This document shows, piece after piece, positions 46,728 to 59,309 of a stretch of 64,000 nt of DNA (its first letter is position 1; every line of letters starts with the position of its first letter). The stretch is from positions 1 to 64,000 of the forward strand of contig NJPS01000076.1 in NCBI GenBank assembly GCA_002946415.1. The letters run 5' to 3'. Source of the stretch: Rutstroemia sp. NJR-2017a BVV2 (lineage: Eukaryota; Ascomycota; Leotiomycetes; Helotiales; Rutstroemiaceae). The notes beneath the pieces were generated by a model, which worked only from the letters and a program-made list of their open reading frames with translations, had not been told where the DNA came from and did no database searches. Made by a program: the position numbers and the translations under genes.

Positions 46728-47349
46728 GATGGAAATTATATAAAGCCAAATTGATTATTCTGCAATTGTGGCTTTGGAATGTTGAGTTGCAAGTGATAAG
46801 TCAAGTAATTTATGTAAACTAACACAGCTAGAAACAAGTCCAACAACTTATTTATACTGGCACAGCAACAGCATCTGCTGATTTGTAATAAATCATCACA
46901 ATTACGGCTAGAAGTGTGGATAGGCCCCGTAGAGCCTTTAAAGAATGATGGAGATACTTCCGGACTCTTGTGAGTTCTTGATCTCCCACCCATCAAATTT
47001 TCCCAACTTCGGTCCTTGTTATGCATAGCCTTCCGCGATTGGACGGTATATACAATGAGCAAATAGATTATCTCCTCGAATACGACACATGGCATAGCTT
47101 CAAAATCCATGTTTTGAGGTTGGCAATCTTCAGCTCTAAGTTAGGAGCCGGTGTGCACTGCTGGCGTCATTGACGTGATTGAGTTTTTGAATCTCCTCCA
47201 CAAAGAGAGGTGCCAAGTGCCCCACTTACAACACTAAGATTGCAAGTCGCGTGGCGGATATAAGATAATCTCTGCCGAGGCTCAGAACATAAACAGTTGG
47301 ATAGGATAGATAACCAGTGAGAGTGCAGCAATTGACATACGCAGATGCT
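46728..47349. other. Intergenic region
   Basis: 620 bp containing the upstream region of the oxidoreductase and the 3' flank of the U1-type zinc-finger gene (same strand). No gene is seen. Confidence 0.5.
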
Positions 47350-48266
47350 TCATTTCTGCCGAATGTTCTTTGCCTTCCTCTTCTTAAAGACGACTCCAGT
47401 CGCTGTTGGCTCATCTGCTTCCTGTTTAACGTCAGCTGCCGAAATATCGTTCGGCAATGTGGGTGCTTCGTCGAAAGACGGTTCTTTCTTGATAACCGGT
47501 ACTTGCACGGCGTCTTTAGAATCTTCTATCTGACCACTATCATCCGCGGCCGCCCCAGGTTCCGTTTTTATCTCTGATTTAACTTCTGTCTCTGCTTCGG
47601 GTTTCACTGCTGGACCTTTGCCCTTTCGAGTAGCATTATTTAGTAAAGCATCTAGGTCAATGTCTTCCTTTTCGGTCGGATAGGTTCGAATAGCTGTGCC
47701 CCATCTCCTCTTCTTTGCCTCTATAGCCTCTTCATCCTCGTCCTCTTGCTCTCGTTTACGAATACCAAGAGCTAGCGCATCCGGTTTCTTCTCATTCTCG
47801 TCGTCCACGATTCGCTCCGATGTGACTTGCCACTCTCCAGCCATAGCCATATCAGGCCTAAACTCGTCTGGTATACTAACTCCCATCTCCGCCAGTTGTG
47901 CCAGCTGCTGCTTCCTTTGTGAGGGTGTCGCCTGAGGCTTTGGAGCTGAGTATGTAGCTTGTGAAGAGCTCGATGAGCTTCCTGCCGCGCCGCTGCCGCT
48001 AACCAAGCCATTCAACCGAGCGACCTCATCTTTTGCTCTGTCCTTTTCTCGCTGTTCCTTCTCATGACCGCGATGTAAGTCTCGTAGGAAACGTTTCAGG
48101 TTTCCTTGATGTCGCGGTGTCGCTTCATGGTTCGTTTTCTCGAGCTTCGTATCACGAACGTAGGTTTTGCAGTGCTTGCACCAGTAACTGGGCTATTGAA
48201 GATGTTAGCATTTTTCAAATAATAGATAATTTTGCAGCTTACCGTTGATTTCCAGTACTCGGACAT
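47350..48266 (-). CDS. U1-type (WBP4-like) zinc-finger splicing protein
   Basis: Two exons, 48266-48243 (24 bp) and 48192-47350, join in frame to 288 residues. The N-terminus MSEYWKSTPSYWCKHCK begins a U1-C-like C2H2 finger with C13, C16, H30 and H36, followed by GNLKRFLRDLHRG and a Lys/Glu/Arg helix. This matches WBP4/FNBP21-type proteins that associate with spliceosomal complexes; no WW domain is visible here. The middle and C-terminus are charged, with repeated acidic Lys-x-Glu motifs (possible sumoylation sites: VKPE, IKTEP, IKKEP, VKQE), and end in the basic KKRKAKNIRQK. Nuclear, probably pre-mRNA splicing. It is divergent from the stomatin-like gene across 309 bp. Confidence 0.87.
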
Positions 48267-48575
48267 TTTGTAATAACTCCGAGAGGCCAGTAGCGAGAGC
48301 CCTTATAGAAATATGACAGATTATATGGTAGCAATCCCTTTGAAAGTCGTTGAGAATATGTCGACGGTAAGCACTTTGATTTGAAGTGAGTATTGTATTT
48401 GTACAAACGGAACTTGCCCTGCAGTGCCTGCATGCATTGGAACTCCGAGCCACCCGCACGCTAGCGGCGAGTTTTTCCGCTTCGCTAGCTCTGTCCATTG
48501 CGGCAGCTTTGTCAAGATCATTCTGCGGATGGCAATCTATATCTTCACGCAGAGATTCAATTTAAATTTGTAATA
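48267..48575. promoter_or_regulatory. Short bidirectional promoter region
   Basis: Only 309 bp separate the start codons of the U1-type finger gene (-) and the stomatin-like gene (+), so both promoters must lie here or overlap. I cannot assign individual elements. Confidence 0.55.
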
Positions 48576-49882
48576 ATGGCCTTAGGGGCAGCTTCTCGTA
48601 TGGCTTTGAGTGCCCCAAAGCTCTCTCAAGGTATCTCATCTGCCTTGCCAAAAAATACATCTCGGACACTTCTTCCTAGAGCACAAACACTGCTTTCCCA
48701 AAGATATGACCAGCAAAGGCGACAACTTCACAACTCTCCCAGTGCAAGAGCTCCAAACAGTGGTTTAATGGGAATCAGCAATTCGAGTGTGCCAACCTCA
48801 TACTTCCAACGCCCCTCATTACCAGCAAATACTATCGTACGATTCGTGCCACAGCAGACAGCATGGATTGTGGAGCGCATGGGAAAGTTCAACAGAATTC
48901 TCGAACCTGGTCTTGCTATTCTGTGGCCATTCTTGGATAGGATAGCATATGTTAAGAGCTTGAAGGAGTCTGCTATTGAAATACCAAGTCAGAGCGCAAT
49001 TACCACTGACAATGTCACTTTGGAGCTTGATGGAGTGTTATATACAAGAGTCTTTGATGCTTACAAAGCAAGGTAAATATTTGAATTCTACTTCTATTAC
49101 AGCGTGTACTAAGTTTACAAAGTTACGGAGTCGAAGATGCAGAATATGCCATTTCTCAACTCGCCCAAACTACCATGCGTTCGGAGATCGGACAGCTCAC
49201 CCTCGATCAAGTTCTCAAGGAGCGCGCAGCCCTCAACACAAATATAACAGCTGCCATCAACGAAGCCGCGCAAGATTGGGGTGTCGTCTGTCTGCGTTAT
49301 GAAATCAGAGACATTCACACTCCAGACGGGGTGATGGAAGCTATGCACCGACAAGTTACCGCCGAGCGAAGCAAACGAGCAGAGATTCTCGACTCAGAAG
49401 GTCAAAGACAGAGCGCAATCAATATTGCAGAAGGACGAAAGCAAAGTGTCATTTTGGCCTCTGAGGCTTTGAGGAGTCAGCAAATCAACATGGCGAGTGG
49501 TGAGGCAGAAGCTATTCTTTTGAAGGCGAAGGCTACAGCTGCTGGAATTGACGCGGTTGCTAAAGCCATTGCTGCTGGAGAGGAATCTGCTCAAGGAGCC
49601 GTCAGTCTTACGGTGGCTGAGAAGTACGTTGACGCATTTGGTAAGCTTGCCAAGGAAGGCACAGCTGTTGTTGTACCTGGAAACGTGGGAGACATTGGTA
49701 GCATGATCGCCAGCGCCATGGCAGTGTATGGCAAAGTTGGCGATGCCCAAGCTAAGACCATGGCGGCAAAGGTATTGCAAGGCCAAAAGTCGACGCAGAG
49801 CTCGGAAAACACTCACGAGAACCCAAATGATGAAATGAAGAGAAGCATGCTTGCATCATTCGAGAAGACAACGCAAAAGTAA
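48576..49882 (+). CDS. SLP2: Mitochondrial stomatin-like protein 2 (SPFH family)
   Basis: Exons 48576-49072 and 49123-49882 (intron 50 bp; AG/T gives Ser before YGVEDAEYA) join in frame to 418 residues. The first 55 residues are Arg/Ser/Ala-rich without acids, a mitochondrial presequence. The SPFH/band 7 domain starts at about residue 88 (IVRFVPQQTAWIVERMGKF) and runs to about 290, including SQSAITTDNVTLELDGVLY and RYEIRDIHTPDGVMEAM. An Ala/Glu-rich coiled coil follows (ERSKRAEILDSEGQRQSAIN to AAGIDAVAKAI) and mediates ring assembly. SLP2 scaffolds cardiolipin-rich inner-membrane domains and protects respiratory complexes and m-AAA/rhomboid proteases. Length and order are standard. Confidence 0.95.
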
Positions 49883-50490
49883 TAGTCATGTATGCGTTGC
49901 AATGAGACGACGAAAATGAGGAATGAATGGGGGCGGGCAAGGGAGGGGGGCAAGGCATGGGACAATACTGTACTAGTATGAGCGATAGCATGATTTCAGC
50001 GAGTCACTGTATATTGTCTTAATATGAATGGAAGGTCAGGGGGTCAGGGGTGTCCGGTCAAGCCATGGAACGAAAAGTACCATTTACCTACCTGAGCATT
50101 GTGGTAGAGTTTTCTACTCAAAAACTCCAAAAAATCGCATCCAAGTCTTTAGCGGAATACCACTCAGTAACATTGTTTAACAAGAAGAAAAAAATTTACC
50201 TCGCGCATTTGACTTAGCAAGTGATGTGTGAATTGGGTTTACTTTACTCGTGCATGTTTCTGAGTCGAAATGTATCCCTGTGATAAATTTGTTGGCCTAG
50301 CTCATGAGATGACTAGATCGGAGTCTGCAATTCGTAACAACCGCCCAGCATATTCAAGTCTAACTTCCACATGAAGAATCGCCTAGAATTTCATCCCGTC
50401 GACATGACTTTCCCCTTTCAATTCTCGGTATACATTCTTGCAACCTCACTTTCACTCCCCCAAACATCTAACCCAAATAAAACAAACAAC
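49883..50490. other. Convergent intergenic region
   Basis: 3' flanks of the stomatin-like gene and MON2, partly AT-rich (50100-50300). No gene is seen. Confidence 0.5.
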
Positions 50491-53400
50491 TCACACGCCA
50501 AACTCCATTCCCACCTCATCCAACGCCTTCCCAATCCACTCCAACACCTCCTGATCTTTCGCCGCCGCCCTTATCGCCTTCACCAACAACGGATACAACC
50601 TATGCAAGTGTTTCTTCCCCTCACTTTCCACCCCCGGTGTATCAGGAATAGCCTCGTCTTCACATCTCAGCTCCACGAGTTTCTTTAATATGTAAAGCAA
50701 CTCCTTCCGTTGAGACAGCGGCTGAGGCATACGACCTCGAAGCGGCTGATCGGCTATATACGCGCGAAGGGTAAGGCCTGAGCGGAGAATAAGGTACGGA
50801 GCGGCGGCTTGTGCGAGTTTGATGCGGGGCGGTGAGCTATCGTGGAGAGAGACGAGGGTCACTAATTCGTCGAAGCAGACATAGCTCATTCTTGTGCGAG
50901 GCGAGGGAGGAGGATCCACGGTGCGACCTTTTCGGGGTAGGTACAGTGTGGCAAGTAGCTCTTGATTAGGTTGGGGTAGCTCGTTGGGTTGTGGGGGATG
51001 TATTATGGACATGCGAAAGAGTGATTCTGTGTAGGTGCGGCGGGTGCGATCTAGGATAACAGCTGAACCTAGGGCGGGGGTGATGAGCTCGTGCAGTTTG
51101 AGGAAAGATGCAACGTCGAATTCTTGGTCGTCTTTAATATCGACTGTTTCTGCTGCGATAGTGCAATCGGCAGATGTGATGCCAATTGCAATATTAACTA
51201 TTGAAGTCCAGATAGATCTCACAACTTCTTCGCTCAGGGTGGTTTTAGCCATTATTGGCAAGATGGAATCCACGATAGCAAGGGAAGACATGGTCGCTTG
51301 CCGCCATGGGGAGATACTTTTCGAGACCACAGGAAAGGAGTATTTCATTACGATTGGCCCAGCAAGAGCAGCAAGGGAAGCAGATACCGCACCGCTCGTA
51401 TAGATATCAGATTCAGATGAATGAGACAGTATCAGCTTTTCTGACAACACCATCGAAGCTTTCGACAAAGCCACATATGTGGGTCTTTGAGTGTTAGAAG
51501 AGGGGTCTTTTGGTACGAAAGCCAATGCAACAAACTCAGCAACTTGGCTAATCAAAGTCGCAGGAACGCCCTTGATGTCAGTCCGAATCATCTTCAGCGA
51601 CTCCAGAACTTGAGTCTGCAATGGCGTCAAGTACTCAATATCTGCAGAATATGTTGATGCGTTTGCTTCTTGTATCGCTTCTCGCAGTAAAGTGAGCATT
51701 CGTTGGACTCGAGCTGCATCGAGATCTGACTCCACCAGTCTATATATCTCTTTTAGAGCAGATACATATGCCACAAGATAATCCTGGTTGTCGCCACGCT
51801 TGTCAGATACAGTAATTGAAGGTAGACAGTCGGCCCAGAGACCCCATGCTTGGTTGACAGAGTCTCGGCTGAAGTTCGTTTGAGATCCTTCTTTGGTATT
51901 GCCCCTCGACAAGATCTGGCGTAGAGCGTTGAAAACGGCGGTGTTGACTTCGAGGATTCGGAATGCCAACATTGCCTTGAAATGACCAAGGAGTGTTTCC
52001 CAGGAACTCTCGAACGTGGAGTGACTAGTCAGGACATCTAAATAGTCCGCCAAGAGCTTGGTTATGCCGCTCAATATCACGACTGTAGTTTCATTCCATC
52101 CAACCTTATCCTTATCCGACATGGCACATTCGGGATCGGTGGTAGAACGCAGATGGGTCTCGATGGAAGATAGTAACTTGAAAATGACGGACTTGAGACA
52201 CATTGACCATGCCACAGCACTTAGTTGATCTCCATATGCATCGAAGATTCTCAACAAGGTCTGAATCGCACCTATGAAAAATTTAGTAAATGCTCGCGAC
52301 AGTTTAGTACCAAATTAACTTACTGTTTCTCAGTTCAAGTCGCTCATCTGCAGTAACGGTTGTTAGTCGTAAAAGAAGGAACATCCACAACGCAGCATCT
52401 GACACGGCACGGTCATCACCGGACGCCTTTTCAATGAGTGCCTCTTCATTTGAACCTTCGATGAGATCAGGGCTTAGGGAGAAAGAACTGGTTCGACTGG
52501 AAATGAAATCAGAGAGCACCCAGAAGAAAGTTACAGTCTGTAATGGTTAGAAGTGTTCGACGACAGTCTTGGAGGGGTACTTCTCACCGTTAAAGAGATG
52601 TTCAGGTCGTCGTCTTGTGTGCAGAAGTGGTAAAGAGTATCAACCAGAATCAGAAAGCAAGAATTTGGCAACGACGAGAGGAAGTCCGAGCAAATGAGTT
52701 GAAGTGAGTTAAACGAAGATCGGATCAATTTTGCAGATCTCGTAGACGTTTTGGTGTCGTTCCCCACAAACACACTTCCAATGATCTCGAAAGCGATATC
52801 CCAGCCGCTGATAAATGTCTCCCCGCATTGTTCCAGTATGCTTTTGAGACCTTCAAGAATCGCCTTGTGGACTTCCACATCTGTTGAATGAATTGCCACG
52901 GTTGTTTGTCTCTCCTTATTTTGGAGTGGTTGTAAGGCACGGCTGAGCGCTTCAAGCAACATGGTCTGGATCGCACCACGCCGTGCTTCCGGAGCTGACA
53001 ATGTGTATGTAGCTGCTTCGAGAGCGATACGAACGAGGATATCTGCTGCTCGTAATCGAACGGAAGATGTAGCAGACGTAGAGCAAGCGGCAGAAATCAA
53101 CTCTGAGGTCAACATGTCCCACCCACTAACTGCAGGCTCATAAATTGTAAGTCTGTCGATGTTGATACTTGCAATGTCACCTAGCTTAGCTAGAGCGAAG
53201 AGATCTTCCTGGTTTTGAGTTGACGGTACTGTTATGATACTGTGAACTCGCTTGTGTGTATACGACGGTCGTCTTGCCTCAGGGGATGACGGAGTAGAAG
53301 CTCCTGGTTGTTCCTGGACTTTATTTGCCTCGCCTTTATAGAACAAATCGCACAAAGCTGATACCACTTGCATGAATGGCTCGTTCGGAAAATCGACAGT

Positions 53401-55813
53401 ACTTTCGAGCAATCTCGTAGCAGCTGTCTCAACGGCTTTGATCTCAACACGAAAGTTAGCTAGTAAGTCAGAAGGATTACTGGCATCTTGGTTCTCTAAT
53501 CTCGAAGTGGTGGGCGTTCTTGCTGGTTTGGCGCTCGAGAATATGACTAAGTCTGCCTGTTGCAATGTGCCAAGAATAATCACCCAGGCAGAATCGAGGG
53601 TAGGGCCCAGTGCAATGCCCAAGTTCAAGAGTGCACGTAAGCACAATAGGTTTCGAGTATTTAATGACGAAGACGGCCCATCTGTAAAAACTTGTTTACT
53701 TCGATCTGGATTGCTCACTAAGCTGTCGACGCTTAGAATTCCCCTGGCATTGTTGAAAATACCTGAGCCCGTTGTAGGCTCTATCGCAGAGGGTGTCGTG
53801 GGGCTCTGCACTTGGGTTGTGTTGGCTGTGAGAACATGCGGCGGCACTGCTGCCTTTCCCAAAGTTGTCAAAAATGCATCTCGAGGTGTTGCAAGGCGCA
53901 AGAGTCCTGCCACATGAGTGAACTTCTGAAACGATCTAACCAAACCGTGATAATATTCCTGATCTAGCGCGGCATACAAAAACGTAGAACAGGTGGCCAA
54001 AACCGCAGGCCAGCATGAATCGACTATTCCGGCACATATTTTAACTTCCGCAAATAGTGGGTGCTCCTCAAGACTCAATGGATTAACTGGAATCGGATTC
54101 TTTTTGTAGGTTGATGTCCTTTCGAGAGGCTTGATATCAGGCGTGCCAGGTACCGAGTCGGATGCCTTTGACTCGATATCAGACTGTCTTGGGCCTTTTT
54201 TTCGAGGGCGCTCGGGCACAGTCAATGGGAGTATAAATTTTGCTAGTCCTTCCGAGAAACCACTGACACAGGCAAGGGTAAGACTGTAAATGTAAGACTC
54301 AGGTATGGATGGAGGCTCCGTCTTGTCTAGTTGATCGATGCATGGTACCCTCATTGTACTCCATTGAGCACTTATTCCAGCGCTTGGTTCAGTGGTGCTT
54401 ACAGAGCTGCTGATCATACCAGGGACTCCACTGGCTTCGAGTATAGCTTGGTCCGACCCTCCACCTTGGCTAACTATTGGAATGGTAGATTGAATCCCAA
54501 GACCGATGACTGCAGGCTTCTCCGTGCTCACTCTAACGAACGCGGCAACAAGATCTCGTAGGATATCCTTCTTCTCTTCTCGTGCGTCGTACATAGAGAA
54601 GATCTTCCTTATTAGTGCGGCTTCGGCGAAAATACCTCTCAGTACTTCCATGCAAAGTGACCGTTTCCACAAGGCAGTATCATGATCGAGCATATGGGTC
54701 AACAAGCCGAAAGCCATCTCGCCTTCCGTTGAGAGAATACTCAAATGTCTTCTGAGAAGGGTGTACAGAATTCTAGTTATTCTAACTGTCACCGCAAAAC
54801 TTAATTTTTCGGAGAGGGCACTGATGATGAATGGCATTACCCTAACACGAAGAATATGCGCTTGCTCAGGATGCGTCAGAAATATCTCCGCATGGTTTGT
54901 CAGAACCGATTCAATCAACTCTAAGCCGAAGGTCTGGGGAAGACCTGTTGACTTCAAAAACTGGGGTTTCTGCGCCTCGGTCAATAAACATATGTCGTTG
55001 AAGACTTTGTAAGCATCTAGAGCTGCCGCACGGAGCTGGATAGATCCCTCTTCGGTTGGCGCTTCACCAACTATGGGTACTTCCAATGCCACCTCTGACC
55101 TGAAGTTAGCCATGTTCCCATGTGCTCTCCGGAAAAACTTACTATCTTCAGCCACGACCTTGTCGAATACAGAGACCACTAACTGCGGAAGAGTAGCAGC
55201 TGCCGTGTTGAGAACAATTGAATTCTTGCTTGCTTGCAGAATGGTACAGATATTCAGTGCGGCTGCAAGAAATTCGCCTTTCAACTCATCTGCATAGTTC
55301 TGCAACAGGGACGGTAATGCTTGGAGAATCTTCAGCTGAACATCGAGACCTGCAGATGTAGCTTCTCGAAGTGCTTCTAGGACTTCCTTCAACCTCGACC
55401 TTGGTAATGCACGTGATACCACCAGTCGCTGAAGGCAGACAACCGCAATGCCCGTAAATTTGACATTTTTGGTCCCGCAGGCGATCAGAAAGGGCGTTAC
55501 GAAATTGGGCCTTTGGGTCAGATCTGTTCAGCACCTTAGTTCCAGAGCTCATCCGCAAGACTCGGTATGTATGACTGGACACTCACCAGCAGCTATCTGA
55601 GCCTCAGAGGTTGATCGTAGACCCTTGAGTTCATCCAAACTTTTCTCTGCAGCCTTAATTCAGCATGTTAGCCATTAACTTCATTCCATGAGCTTTGGGG
55701 AAGAAGCAGAGGTCAATGGAGGGAGGTACACGAACATTTCGGAGATCTGCATGTTTTCTTTTACTCTCTTGTATGAGATTTCCAAGCTCTGAGGCAAGGA
55801 TCTGCGCCGTCAT
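50491..55813 (-). CDS. MON2: MON2 (Golgi/endosome trafficking scaffold, Sec7-related without Sec7 domain)
   Basis: Five exons, 55813-55736, 55653-55587, 55523-52588, 52537-52324 and 52271-50491, close in frame to 1691 residues, the usual size. The N-terminal DCB-type region reads MTAQILASELGNLIQES, then GLRSTSEAQIAADLTQRPNFVTPFLIACG and VVVSRALPRSRLKEVLEALR-like helices. The rest is HEAT/ARM-type helices, with the conserved TVPERPRKKGPR segment and a long C-terminal Mon2 domain. MON2 is a peripheral Golgi/endosomal protein that works with Dop1 and the flippase Neo1 in endosome-to-Golgi recycling. All four introns have good GT-AG sites and phases agree throughout. It is divergent from MMS2 across 342 bp. 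Confidence 0.93.
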
Positions 55814-56155
55814 GTTATTTTGTTCTTCATCTGTCTATAAATTCCATCTTTGTTTTAATGTCAGAAGAGTTGCGTACACCTTGACGAGATCCATGTTGTC
55901 CTTTGCTCGTACAACGAGATTGGAACAACCGAGGTTTCACCGATATGACCGGGGTTTGGGTGCTCAGGCAGGAACAACCCCGCCACGACCTCCCAAATCC
56001 TGTCATGGCGACTGCTCGAGTACTTTATCGACCAACCCCTCCTACCAAACATTTATTCAACTATTTAAGTGAACCAGCGGCAGCCACCGTTATCCGTCTA
56101 CTGCCTACTAGTTTCCGCGCTTCTACCTCTCAGCCGCAGATAATCGCATCTCACA
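55814..56155. promoter_or_regulatory. Short bidirectional promoter region (MON2 / MMS2)
   Basis: 342 bp between the start codons of divergently transcribed MON2 (-) and MMS2 (+). Both core promoters must fall here. Elements are not assigned. Confidence 0.55.
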
Positions 56156-56806
56156 ATGTCGGGTGCAAAGGTTCCTAGAAACTTCAGACTATTGGAGGAA
56201 TTGGAGAAGGGCGAAAAGGGTCTTGGAGCTGGTAAGCACAATCACAGTATGGGATATTGCGCGCGTATTCTAACGGTTGTTGTCATATTGCAGAAGCATG
56301 CTCATATGGTCTCACTGACGGCGACGACTTATACATGTCCAACTGGAATGGTACAATTCTTGGTCCCCCACACGTATGTTTCTCTCCTGCGCAGCTATGG
56401 ATAAAAAAGCTTACGATAGATATATGTTAGGGTGTCCATGAGAATCGCATTTACTCTCTTACCATGCACTGCGGACCGGATTACCCTGATGTTCCACCAA
56501 CCATCAAGTTCACGAACAAGATCAACCTCCCAGCCGTTCAGGAAGACGGAAAGGTCAGCATGAATTTTGTATCGTCGGAGGCGCGTAGGGAATGCTAATC
56601 TTTTATCAGGTTGATCCGTCAAAACTTCCCTGTCTTGCGAATTGGAAACGGGATTATACCATGGAAACTGTTCTAATCGAGTTGAGAAAGTTAGTTGTGA
56701 TATATATCTAATGCGGCCGGCAGAAGCTTACCAGTGACATAGATACATGGCTCACCCGAGCAATAAAAAGCTCCCTCAGCCACCGGAAGGCTCCACCTAT
56801 GACTAG
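56156..56806 (+). CDS. MMS2: Ubiquitin-conjugating enzyme variant MMS2 (UEV)
   Basis: Five short exons, 56156-56231, 56294-56373, 56431-56553, 56610-56689 and 56743-56806, join in frame to 140 residues. The sequence follows the UEV fold: [61 protein letters not shown] and [14 protein letters not shown]. The active-site Cys of true E2s is absent, as expected. MMS2 pairs with UBC13 to build Lys63-linked ubiquitin chains on PCNA in error-free post-replication repair (nucleus/cytoplasm). The C-terminus [13 protein letters not shown] is typical of filamentous fungi. Confidence 0.95.
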
Positions 56807-57098
56807 ATGGCGAGATGATTGAATGAATAGATCACGATATAAGATTGGAATGACAATAACTGGTGGAGGAAAACACACGGCTTTCTTTTGTTTCTTCGGG
56901 TGAACAGGATGATGCATCAGCGCGGCGAAACTGGCCTTCCTTCTATTGCGACTATGATGTCTATTAAATGAGAGATGAAGACATGCAGCAGATAGCGACG
57001 AATTTTCGCGGAAATGATATACATCTATCAATCTTCAAGTGTGTCCGTCTACAAAGTACAATGATCAGACATGCTCTGTCTTTGAATTAACCGTAGCC

Positions 57099-58232
57099 TT
57101 ATTCCCCAGCTTCCTTCTTCGCCATCTTCGCTAGCCTCTTTTCACGCCGTCTCTCAGCCTTTTCCTTCCCCCATAACTCCCTTTCCTTTTCTACCAGTTC
57201 AAGTTGCCTCCTTGAGAGGTCAACCACCTTCACTTGCTCCTCATTAAGTGCAGTCGTCAGTCTTGCTTCAGCTGCAATCAAATCTTTCTCCCATCTATTA
57301 GCACCCCAATCTAATCCTGGCTGTCTCTTCTTCCAATCATACACACTCAACCCTTCCTCCTCCATCTGCTCCTCGACGATAAACTCCCACTCATTTTCCT
57401 GTGCCGCCAACACCCGTAACTCGGCAATCTTCTCCCGCGCGAGCTGTCGAGTACGTCTCTGGTCAGATTTGTCTCGCAAGACCCGGCTCAGATACGGGCT
57501 CTGGGGTTTCTGGATCCGCAGGAAGTTGCTACAACTTGTGCTAGCGAATATGGGAACATGGCGACGACCAGATAACTTCTCGAGAGGTAGGGGACGCACG
57601 TCGAGCAATTTCGGCGCCCCGGGAATGGCTTCTGGATAGCGAATCTCTGGCTTTGGCGGGCGGGGGATTTGTCGAGATGCGTTCGCTATGTCGAGGCGCT
57701 GCTTCAATAGCTCATAGATTTTGGATCGGGAGCTGGTATCGCCGTCTCCGGCGATGCGCAGAAGCTGTTCGGCCTGTTTTTCATCGTGATCAGTCGACAT
57801 GATAGGAAAGAAGTAATTGAACAGTAGATCCCATACCTCATAACCCCTCTTGAGCGCATCAACCACAAGCCTGTGACTAGTTTCATGCGCATTCCGTCGA
57901 AATTGTCTGCGAACAAGGTGTTTGATCGGATTTATAGGCCCTGTGGGCTGTAGTTCAACTGGGAGGGGGATGCGGGGGCATTGTTGGAGAAGGGCCCTAT
58001 ATAGCGCAAAGCCTTTCGCAGTCTTGTTAGTATTGAAGATTCGAGGAGAGCGGGTGCTTCCTACACGCTATACGGTGGCGGCTCGACCTTTTGGGAAAGA
58101 ATTGGGATGGCATTCATTGATGTGTGGTCATTAAAAATGTAACGATATTCGGCTGGATTTGCGCGAGTTGAGGGTTTCTGGTTCGGGCTTGGCACAGAGA
58201 TGCAAACGCACGGACCGTATGTGCTGCAACAT
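57099..58232 (-). CDS. LYR-motif (Complex 1 LYR) mitochondrial protein
   Basis: The firm part is the exon ending at 57837 and the last exon 57773-57099 (intron 63 bp, GAG/GCC phase 0). Together they carry ALYRALLQQCPRIPLP, NPIKHLVRRQFRRN and HRLVVDALKRGYE, i.e. the LYR motif, the proline and the Arg-rich helix of the LYR family. A long Glu/Arg/Lys-rich tail ends in EAGE. LYR proteins serve the mitochondrial acyl-carrier protein, Fe-S delivery or complex I/II/III assembly. The 5' end is tentative: exons 58232-58144 and 58056-57837 (donor GTTACA, acceptor GGAAG) give a 327-residue protein with an Arg-rich presequence (MLQHIRSVRLHLCAKP). The frame around GSTRSPRIFNTNK has no Met of its own and an upstream stop, so a 5' exon is needed. 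Confidence 0.72.
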
Positions 58233-58692
58233 GATTTGGGAGCCCCGATGGCATCTTCTTCTAGTTTACAAAAATCCCTTTCCAGTGGATATGGGGTATC
58301 CGTACTGCAAATTTCACAGATACTACCGCATCGATAAAGTGGAAATCTTCACTTATTCTGCATTAGATACCATAGCTCCAAATCCATCAAGTGGTAGAAT
58401 TCACCAGGAACTATGAGACGGCGGATTGCCTCGAAGTGTTATGAAAATTATGTTGGCGCGCCAGATACACTCACTCTCTTCACAGCAACACACCAATGTG
58501 AGCATTGAAAGAAAATTGAAAACTATTGTCTGTGCTATGAAAAAAGAATGTATAAGCCCATCGACTGGCGACTAGAACTCTCCTTCAACACAAGATACCA
58601 TTCATCTAAAAAAGCGTGTACTTTCCACTCTGTCCTCACTGTCCTCTTAAGCCCAGTCGACCTACAAATTTCACTCAACACGTAGGCCATCT
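58233..58692. other. Intergenic region
   Basis: Upstream of the LYR gene and 3' flank of the small unknown gene (same strand). No gene is seen. Confidence 0.45.
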
Positions 58693-59135
58693 CTAAAAAA
58701 CAAGTGTCTCATCAACAGCCTTCTTCAACACTTCAAGAGACTTTGCGAGGTACAGCACAACCGGCAGATGTTTTTTGAAAGTACGAAAGCGTTCCATTCT
58801 TTCCACCAACGCCTCAAGCATACGTTCGTGGGCCTGAAATTCCATCTTCATTTCCTTGGATGGACCGCCCTGAGGAGAGGATTCCAAGCGCTTCGTGCCT
58901 TCGGTGACTTGAGCCAGTTCTTGGTCAATCACACGTAGCTCGTTCCTAGCGGGAACGGTTAGGTTAGTGTTGCATTCTGTTGATTTTCGCGGTGCACTTA
59001 CTTCATTGCTTTCATGAATTCCTCGATACGGGATCTGTAGTACACGATCATTGTAAAGATGACCAAGGCAGCTCGGAGGTCCTTCTCGGCAGCCATGAGA
59101 GCATGGGTGGCACAGAGGTGGGAATAGCGCTCCAT
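58693..59135 (-). CDS. Small conserved-looking helical protein of unknown function
   Basis: Exons 59135-59002 and 58945-58693 (AA/G gives Lys; intron 56 bp with CTAAC branch and GCTAG acceptor) join in frame to 128 residues. I do not recognise the family. The first exon starts MERYSHLCATHALMAAEKD and includes an amphipathic, partly hydrophobic helix (RAALVIFTMIVYYRSRIEEFM). The second is helical and charged with coiled-coil potential (HERMLEALVERMERFRTFKK) and ends VDETLVF. No signal peptide. Size and helices fit a small subunit of a larger complex, but this is a guess. A 16-bp minisatellite lies 175 bp upstream of its ATG. Confidence 0.7.
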
Positions 59136-59309
59136 GTTTGTTTAGGATGGGATAGTAATTCGGTAGGGTTAAGGTTAATATATTGATGTAAGACTGTGTA
59201 GCTTGGTGGATTGTTTGTTCTTGAATGTTTCTCGTTTTCTCGTGGATGAATTTTGTTTTGGGGTGTCTCTGTCCAGCCTTATATACACAGAATCTCGGTC
59301 TTACATCCT

